NCBI RefSeq assembly: GCF_017115085.1
Contig: NZ_JABXKJ010000188.1
Span: 1-39,712 of the forward strand
Direction: 5' to 3'
Length of the DNA stretch: 39,712 bases
DNA from: Nostoc sp. NMS7
GTDB taxonomy: Bacteria; Cyanobacteriota; Cyanobacteriia; Cyanobacteriales; Nostocaceae
In this document: positions 35,014 through 39,712 of the stretch, piece after piece
Numbering within the stretch: the first letter of the stretch is position 1
Layout of the letters: each line of letters starts with the position of its first letter
The notes under the pieces: generated by a model
Database searches by the model: none
Told to the model about the DNA's origin: nothing
Seen by the model: the letters and a program-made list of their open reading frames with translations, nothing else
Position numbers and translations under genes: made by a program

Positions 35014-35808
35014 ATGATTGAATTATACCAATGGGAACTATCTCAATACTCAGAGAAAGTGCGCCTAATTCTAGATTTTAAAGGACTAGATTACCGCAAA
35101 ATAGAGGTTACGCCTGGGATTGGACAGGTAGAACTGTTCCGGCTGACTGGTCAAAAACAAGTCCCAGTATTAAAGGATCGGAATAGATATATTGCGGATT
35201 CTACGGAAATAGCTAAGTATTTAGACTTAGAGTATCCCGATCGCCCCATAATACCGCAAGATCCCAAAAAACGGGGTTTAACTTTATTAATAGAAGAATG
35301 GGCGGATGAATCCATAGGCATCAAAGGTCGCAAAGCCCTATTTGCAGCAATAAGTCAAGATCAAAATTTCCGCAAGTCTTTATTACCCACCTCAACACCA
35401 GATATATTTAAAAGTCTGGTTGAAGGAGTACCTAGTGACTTCCTGACACTGTTGGGTTTTGGCGTAGGTTATAGCCCAGATGTGATTCAGTCTGCGATCG
35501 CATCCTTAAAACAAGACTTGGAAGCTTTAACATTGTTACTGGCAGATAGTCCTTATTTAACAGGAGATGAGCCGACTTTAGCTGACTTGGCAGTGGCGGG
35601 TTTATCGATATTGCTCAAGTTCCCCTCTGGTTCCTATCTGGATTTACCAGCTTCTATTAGAGGTAAAGGATTGCCAATCTTTACAGAGAATATAGATTAT
35701 GCACCATTCTTTACCTGGCGCGATCGCCTTTACACCCAATTCCGCAAACCATTAATTATGACCACTCCATCAACAGGGAGTGCGCCAACTTCGATTCAAA
35801 TTGATTAG
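35014..35808 (+). CDS. Glutathione S-transferase family protein
   Basis: The protein of about 264 residues opens with a thioredoxin-like GST N-domain (IELYQWELSQYSEKVRLILDFKGLDYRKIEV, then GQKQVPVLKDRNRYIADSTEIAKYLD). A C-terminal all-helical domain follows, with SPYLTGDEPTLADLAVAG at about residue 180. The catalytic Ser/Cys position reads S-Q-Y-S-E, so a serine-type enzyme is plausible. Reaction and substrate are unknown. An open frame begins at a TTG (34990), but the ATG at 35014, eight bases after AAGG, fits the family start better. A short tandem repeat array (gactaat) follows the stop. Confidence 0.85.
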   Translation: MIELYQWELSQYSEKVRLILDFKGLDYRKIEVTPGIGQVELFRLTGQKQVPVLKDRNRYIADSTEIAKYLDLEYPDRPIIPQDPKKRGLTLLIEEWADESIGIKGRKALFAAISQDQNFRKSLLPTSTPDIFKSLVEGVPSDFLTLLGFGVGYSPDVIQSAIASLKQDLEALTLLLADSPYLTGDEPTLADLAVAGLSILLKFPSGSYLDLPASIRGKGLPIFTENIDYAPFFTWRDRLYTQFRKPLIMTTPSTGSAPTSIQID

Positions 35809-35834
35809 GTAATGGGGCATTGGGAGAGAATAAC

Positions 35835-35872
35835 TCAAGACAAATGACTAATGACTAATGACTGATGACTAA
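35835..35872. repeat. gactaat-class heptamer array
   Basis: Four to five near-identical heptamers (atgacta) lie between the GST-like and HerA-like genes. Similar arrays lie at 13150-13172 and 37680-37720. Confidence 0.7.
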
Positions 35873-35943
35873 TTCGCAACTTCTGCCCTATGCAATTACA
35901 ATTCAACATAAGAGATAGCACCAACAATCATGTAACTAATTAG

Positions 35944-37674
35944 ATGAATTCGGCACAGCCATTAGGTTCGGTCATTCAAGGTTCTCTAACTGAAGGTTTA
36001 GAAGTACGATTGCATCCTGACATTTCTGTGGAAGATATGCGGGTGGGTAAGTTCCTGGTTGTGCAAGGGATGCGATCGCGTTTTTTTTGTATGCTGACAG
36101 ATGTAGCATTGGGTGCTGCTAATGCCCGAATTATTGCTAATCCCCCCAATTGGGAAGACACTTTTTTACGAGATGTTTTAGCCGGAAGTGGTACTTATGG
36201 TACTATCAACCTCGCACCGATGTTGATGTTCACTCCCGAATCTGAAGAATCTTTCTCTCCAACAAATGGCAAATCAGCAAATCCTTTTCTCCCATCGATG
36301 ACAGGTTTGGCTTCATTTGTGCCACAAACTAGCACCACGATGGAATTGTTGCCTGTTAAAACTATTCCTAGCCACTTTAGTCAAGTTTACGATGCAAGTG
36401 TTGACGATTTTCGCCGGGTATTTGGCTGGGAAGATGACCCCCAAAGGCGCAATTTTTCCATCGGCAAACCTTTGGATATGGATGTGCCCGTTTGCATCGA
36501 TTTAAATCGCTTTGTGGAACGCAGTAATGGGATTTTTGGGAAATCTGGTACTGGTAAATCCTTTCTAACACGGCTAATTTTAGCTGGCGTTATCCGTAAA
36601 AATGCGGCAGTAAATTTGATTTTTGATATGCACTCTGAGTATGGCTGGGAAGCTGTTGCAGAAGGTAAAAACGTCAGTACTGTTAAGGGTTTAAAGCAAC
36701 TTTTTCCTAGTAAAGTGGAAGTTTACACCCTTGACCCAGAATCGACAAAGCGTCGGGGTGTGCGTGATGCTCAAGAACTCTATCTGAGTTACGAGCAAAT
36801 AGAAGTTGAAGATATTAAGTTATGTAGTCGAGATTTAGGACTCTCTGATGCAGCCTTGGATAACGCCAATATTCTATATAGCGAGTTTGGCAAGTCTTGG
36901 ATTGTCCAATTGCTGAATATGACTAACGATGAAATTGAGATGTTCTGCGACGAGAAGCGCGGACACAAAGGCTCGATTATGGCATTGCAGCGCAAACTAT
37001 TGCGGATGGATAGCTTGAAGTATATGCGAGCGGTTTGCCCCCAGAACTATATTAGTAAAATTGTGCAGTGTCTAGAATCTGGGAAGAATGTTGTGATCGA
37101 ATTTGGTTCCCAGTCTAATATGCTCTCTTATATGTTGGTGACAAATATGATCACCCGACGTATTCACGAGCATTACGTCAAAAAAGCCGATAAATTTTTA
37201 CAGAGCAAAAATCCTAGCGATCGCCCCACGCCATTAATGATTACCATTGAAGAGGCGCACCGTTTCCTTGACCCAGGAGTGGTACAAAGTACTATCTTTG
37301 GGACTATTGCCCGTGAACTGCGGAAATATTTTGTCACACTTTTAGTAGTTGATCAACGTCCATCAGGCATAGATAATGAAGTTATGTCTCAGATTGGGAC
37401 TCGCATTACTGCTTTGCTGAATGATGAAAAAGACATTGAGGCGATTTTCACGGGTGTATCTGGTGGTAGTGGACTGCGATCGGTGTTGGCAAAGTTAGAC
37501 TCGAAGCAACAAGCTTTAATATTGGGTCACGCCGTTCCGATGCCAGTAGTAGTACGTACCCGTCCTTACGACGCAAGTTTTTACGAAGAAATTGGTGAGC
37601 CAGCCTGGGAAGAAAAACCTGACGCAGAAGTATTCGCAGCTGCTGAACTAGCCAAAGCTGACCTGGGATTCTAG
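35944..37674 (+). CDS. HerA-like P-loop ATPase (DUF87 type)
   Basis: The 576-residue protein has an N-terminal beta-barrel-like region (about residues 1-140, HAS-barrel style). A RecA/FtsK-HerA type ATPase follows, with Walker A FGKSGTGKSFLTR (residues 198-210), a strand LIFDMHSEYGW right after it, and Walker B LMITIEEAHRFLD (~428). A sensor-like TLLVVDQRPSGID follows, and an arginine near QIGTRITALL. HerA ATPases pump DNA and usually pair with the NurA nuclease; no nurA is in the window. Cyanobacterial members of this type are common and their role is not well defined. The frame is complete and single-gene. Confidence 0.85.
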   Translation: MNSAQPLGSVIQGSLTEGLEVRLHPDISVEDMRVGKFLVVQGMRSRFFCMLTDVALGAANARIIANPPNWEDTFLRDVLAGSGTYGTINLAPMLMFTPESEESFSPTNGKSANPFLPSMTGLASFVPQTSTTMELLPVKTIPSHFSQVYDASVDDFRRVFGWEDDPQRRNFSIGKPLDMDVPVCIDLNRFVERSNGIFGKSGTGKSFLTRLILAGVIRKNAAVNLIFDMHSEYGWEAVAEGKNVSTVKGLKQLFPSKVEVYTLDPESTKRRGVRDAQELYLSYEQIEVEDIKLCSRDLGLSDAALDNANILYSEFGKSWIVQLLNMTNDEIEMFCDEKRGHKGSIMALQRKLLRMDSLKYMRAVCPQNYISKIVQCLESGKNVVIEFGSQSNMLSYMLVTNMITRRIHEHYVKKADKFLQSKNPSDRPTPLMITIEEAHRFLDPGVVQSTIFGTIARELRKYFVTLLVVDQRPSGIDNEVMSQIGTRITALLNDEKDIEAIFTGVSGGSGLRSVLAKLDSKQQALILGHAVPMPVVVRTRPYDASFYEEIGEPAWEEKPDAEVFAAAELAKADLGF

Positions 37675-38263
37675 ATAGTCATTTGTCCTTTGTCCTTTGC
37701 AAATGACCAATGACCAATACTTCTCTACCAGAGGCTGCGCCAACGACAAGGCTCAGTACAAGTGCCCAATGACTAATTCGTGACATCCCTCCATCGTCAC
37801 AGCAAATTAAGTTCGGTTATCCCGCTAGGTTTTAGCAACAGAAGAGGGGCTTTTCGCGTCAACATAGATGTAGTAAGTAATTTCAAGGAAGTTTAAATTT
37901 TTTTCTCAAATGATCGCTTTTGAATTATAATTATAAGCTTTATCTGAAGATACTTTACTATCTGCCTAATTTATCGTATTATAAAGCTAAGTAGAACTCA
38001 TACCGACTTCGGATTTATCAGATGATGTCAGTAACTGCCCAAAAGAAGAATTCTCAAAAATAACCAGCGTGATTATAAAAGATTGAAAATTTAGGGAAGG
38101 TAGGGGAACCGATGATTGGGGGTTTACGTCTTAACAAAGGCTGTATCAATTGATAATTGCTTTTGGTAGCTCCCGATATTTACTGATAGATGTACTACTT
38201 TATCCCCAGAGATTTTAGCAAGAAAATATACATTGTGTTTACTGAGTAGAGGATAACGCACCA
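37675..38263. other. Upstream region of the sigma factor gene
   Basis: No gene is present. The left end carries tttgtcc/aatgacc heptamers (37680-37720) and a GAGGCTGCGCCAACGACAAGGCTCAG repeat-like stretch written here in parts (GAGGCTGCGCC at 37731, AAGGCTCAG at 37749). The rest is AT-rich. The leader of the sigma gene is probably long; I see no confident promoter. Confidence 0.4.
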
Positions 38264-39247
38264 ATGCCTACTGTCAACACCCAAACGGAAAACCTCAACA
38301 CCAAATTCACGGTTGATATGGTGCGAACCTATCTGCGGGAAATTGGTCGTGTGCCACTGCTAACCCGCGAACAAGAAATTGTCTTTGGGAAGCAGGTGCA
38401 ACAAATGATGACGCTGATCGATGCCAAGGAGGCTTTGGCGAAGAAACTGCAACGCGAGCCGAATATGTCAGAGTGGGCTGACAAGGTTGAACAATCAGAA
38501 ACCGAGGTTCAACAAACGGTGGCGCAAGGTAAGCGGGCAAAGCAAAAAATGATCGAAGCGAATTTGCGCTTGGTGGTTGCTATTGCCAAGAAGTACCAAA
38601 AGCGGAATATGGAGTTTCTGGATTTAATCCAGGAAGGAACACTAGGATTAGAGCGGGGTGTAGAGAAATTTGACCCAACCAGGGGTTATAAGTTTTCAAC
38701 CTATGCTTACTGGTGGATTCGGCAAGCGATTACCCGCGCGATCGCCCAACAAGGTCGTACTATCCGCTTACCGATCCATATTACCGAGAAACTGAACAAA
38801 ATCAAAAAAGTGCAGCGCGAGTTGGCTCAAAGTTTGGGGCGATCGCCGACTCCAGCCGAAATTGCCAAAGAACTGGAACTAGAACCTGCTCAGATCCGCG
38901 AGTATTTGAATATGGCGCGTCAACCAGTGTCTTTGGATGTGCGAGTTGGTGAGAACCAGGATACTGAGTTGCAAGAAATGCTCGAAGATGATGGACCATC
39001 ACCAGAGTATTACACCAACCAGGAATTCTTACGCCAAGATTTGAACAACCTGCTAGCAGAACTAACCCCGCAACAGCGAGAAGTTGTAGCCTTACGCTTT
39101 GGTTTAGAAGATGGTAATGAAATGTCATTGGCGAAAGTGGGTGAGAGATTGAGTCTCAGCCGTGAACGCGTCCGTCAGTTAGAGCATCAAGCTTTGGCTC
39201 ATCTGCGTCGCCGTCGTGCCAATGTCCAAGAATACGTTGCTAGCTAA
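38264..39247 (+). CDS. Group 2 RNA polymerase sigma-70 factor
   Basis: The 327-residue protein is a primary-like sigma factor without the long region 1.1 of SigA. Region 1.2 is TVDMVRTYLREIGRVPLLTREQEI. Region 2 is NLRLVVAIAKKYQKRNMEFLDLIQEG, with the -10-recognition and melting segment YKFSTYAYWWIRQAITRAI. Region 3 is RLPIHITEKLNKIKK, and region 4.2 is SLAKVGERLSLSRERVRQLEHQALAHLR, the -35-binding helix-turn-helix. Cyanobacteria carry several such factors for nutrient, light and development responses; which one this is cannot be fixed from sequence alone. One oddity: the region-2 segment reads GTLGLERGVEKFD, where Ile-Gly-Leu is commoner. It ends at two strong terminators. Confidence 0.95.
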   Translation: MPTVNTQTENLNTKFTVDMVRTYLREIGRVPLLTREQEIVFGKQVQQMMTLIDAKEALAKKLQREPNMSEWADKVEQSETEVQQTVAQGKRAKQKMIEANLRLVVAIAKKYQKRNMEFLDLIQEGTLGLERGVEKFDPTRGYKFSTYAYWWIRQAITRAIAQQGRTIRLPIHITEKLNKIKKVQRELAQSLGRSPTPAEIAKELELEPAQIREYLNMARQPVSLDVRVGENQDTELQEMLEDDGPSPEYYTNQEFLRQDLNNLLAELTPQQREVVALRFGLEDGNEMSLAKVGERLSLSRERVRQLEHQALAHLRRRRANVQEYVAS

Positions 39248-39254
39248 TAAAACC

Positions 39255-39278
39255 AGAGACGCGGAATTTCGCGTCTCT
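39255..39278 (+). terminator. First hairpin after the sigma factor gene
   Basis: AGAGACGCG and CGCGTCTCT form a perfect 9-bp stem with a 6-base loop, 8 bases after the stop. TTTTT lies a few bases on. The sequence is also a common dispersed Nostoc palindrome. Confidence 0.55.
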
Positions 39279-39296
39279 ACACCATTTTTGGTAATG

Positions 39297-39326
39297 CGCC
39301 TCCTGAATTCAGGAGGCGATTTTTTT
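39297..39326 (+). terminator. Rho-independent terminator of the sigma factor gene
   Basis: A 22-base perfect palindrome starting CGCCTCCTGAATT is followed by ATTTTTTT. It is the stronger of two consecutive terminators. It also lies under the last codons of the truncated DUF2188 frame on the other strand. Confidence 0.85.
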
Positions 39327-39521
39327 CTGCTGAAAACCAGGAAATTTCAATACTTTCAAACAAAGCCGAAAATGCTGGTTTGTTGGTATAGCAATCTCAC
39401 GCCCTTTCTCAATGGCTTCTTGCTGGGTGTGGAATATTTTAGTAGCCTTACTGGCACTCTCAGACTTAACTGCCCAACCTTCAGAGTGAGGGACAATATG
39501 TTGGTCTTTACCTTTAGACAT
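39309..39521 (-). pseudogene. DUF2188 family protein, 3' end lost
   Basis: The N-terminal 48 residues (KDQHIVPHSEGWAVKSESAS, then KIFHTQQEAIEKGREIA) match the small DUF2188 family. That family normally continues with a strand and a HGRDGKI-type segment ending DPFPP. After EIAI the frame instead reads unrelated residues (LCLKVLKFPGF and KKIAS) and ends inside the sigma-factor terminator palindrome. The true 3' part has thus been replaced or deleted. Start ATG at 39521. The product, if made, would be a truncated domain. Confidence 0.7.
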
Positions 39522-39589
39522 TAGTGATATTGTTTATACTTAACTACTTTTACACCTTAACACAATCTTTACTAATGTAAGTATTTTGT

Positions 39590-39640
39590 AGTAAGCTAAT
39601 CGGCATTTAAGCTGCAGAATATAAATGCAGAGCCGATTGA
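39590..39640. repeat. Inverted-repeat sequence in front of the transposase-like frame
   Basis: AATCGGC (near 39598) and GCCGATT (near 39632) with inner CTGCA/TGCAG flank the start region. They may be the left end of the insertion sequence whose transposase begins at 39649. Confidence 0.4.
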
Positions 39641-39648
39641 AAGTAACT

Positions 39649-39712
39649 ATGCCACCACCAGCCAAAAATTTTTTAACTTCAGAACAAGTTACTCAGTTAC
39701 AGCAAGCTCTTA
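39649..39712 (+). CDS. Partial N-terminus, probable IS630-type transposase
   Basis: Only the first 21 codons are in the window: MPPPAKNF followed by LTSEQVTQLQQAL. This fits the start of IS630-family or related helix-turn-helix transposase proteins in cyanobacteria (xFLTxEQ...L...AL). The fragment is too short for a firm family call; any protein starting with such a helix is possible. It continues off the right edge. Confidence 0.45.
   Translation, partial: MPPPAKNFLTSEQVTQLQQAL

Overview
The window is cyanobacterial chromosome, most likely from a filamentous heterocyst-forming lineage (Nostoc/Anabaena type). The evidence is dense HIP1-type octamers (GCGATCGC) inside genes, 7-bp short tandem repeats (gactaat, ggggagt, caaaatt classes), cyanobacteria-typical proteins (CPP1-like, DUF3082, DUF2811, group 2 sigma factor, c-di-AMP cyclase next to uppS), and many degenerate palindromic repeats. 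The assignment rests on recognition only; no database search was possible.

Layout. 1-784: the 5' end of a 16S rRNA gene on the minus strand with its leader and a clear promoter. 784-3184: rsmA (ksgA), ispE and a DUF3082 membrane protein. 3370-7956: an accessory insert holding a Uma2 pseudogene, a C5 DNA methyltransferase overlapping a Bpu10I-like restriction endonuclease, and an AlbA_2/HATPase gene cut by an amber codon. 8051-10519: clpC (minus), with a structured, possibly RNA-encoding intergenic region upstream. 10939-14875: rimI (minus), then lysA, cdaA (diadenylate cyclase) and uppS; cdaA and uppS overlap. 14893-15897: a decayed ATPase/TPR chimera. 16236-20679: a TPR protein, an orphan PstB-like ATPase, and an unusual zinc-ribbon/NYN/LOTUS protein. 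20761-24421: an SDR, 4-hydroxyphenylpyruvate dioxygenase, a HAD hydrolase and a CPP1-like J-domain membrane protein. 25061-31177: an OmpR-type response regulator, a repeat-rich gap, DUF2811, an MFS transporter, hisIE, a ChaB-like small protein and hemL. 31396-34464: a metallothionein gene frameshifted by an exact 10-bp duplication, a NodB polysaccharide deacetylase and a fasciclin-domain protein. 35014-39712: a GST-like protein, a HerA-like ATPase, a group 2 sigma factor, a truncated DUF2188 gene and the start of what looks like an IS630-type transposase.

Most genes are single-gene or two-gene units of core metabolism: isoprenoids (ispE, uppS), lysine/peptidoglycan and c-di-AMP (lysA, cdaA, uppS), tetrapyrroles (hemL, CPP1-like), histidine (hisIE), proteostasis (clpC) and transcription (sigma factor, response regulator). 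The accessory content is the restriction-modification patch and the small mobile or repeat elements.

The most interesting signals are the zinc-ribbon + NYN nuclease + LOTUS protein; a plus-strand hairpin-plus-terminator unit upstream of clpC whose G-U pairs point to a plus-strand RNA; a hairpin repeat present twice with its internal loop inverted; several genes broken by a single in-frame stop or an exact short tandem duplication; and short repeats that have become in-frame protein sequence (hppD, rsmA). I cannot confirm a wholly new system from sequence alone.
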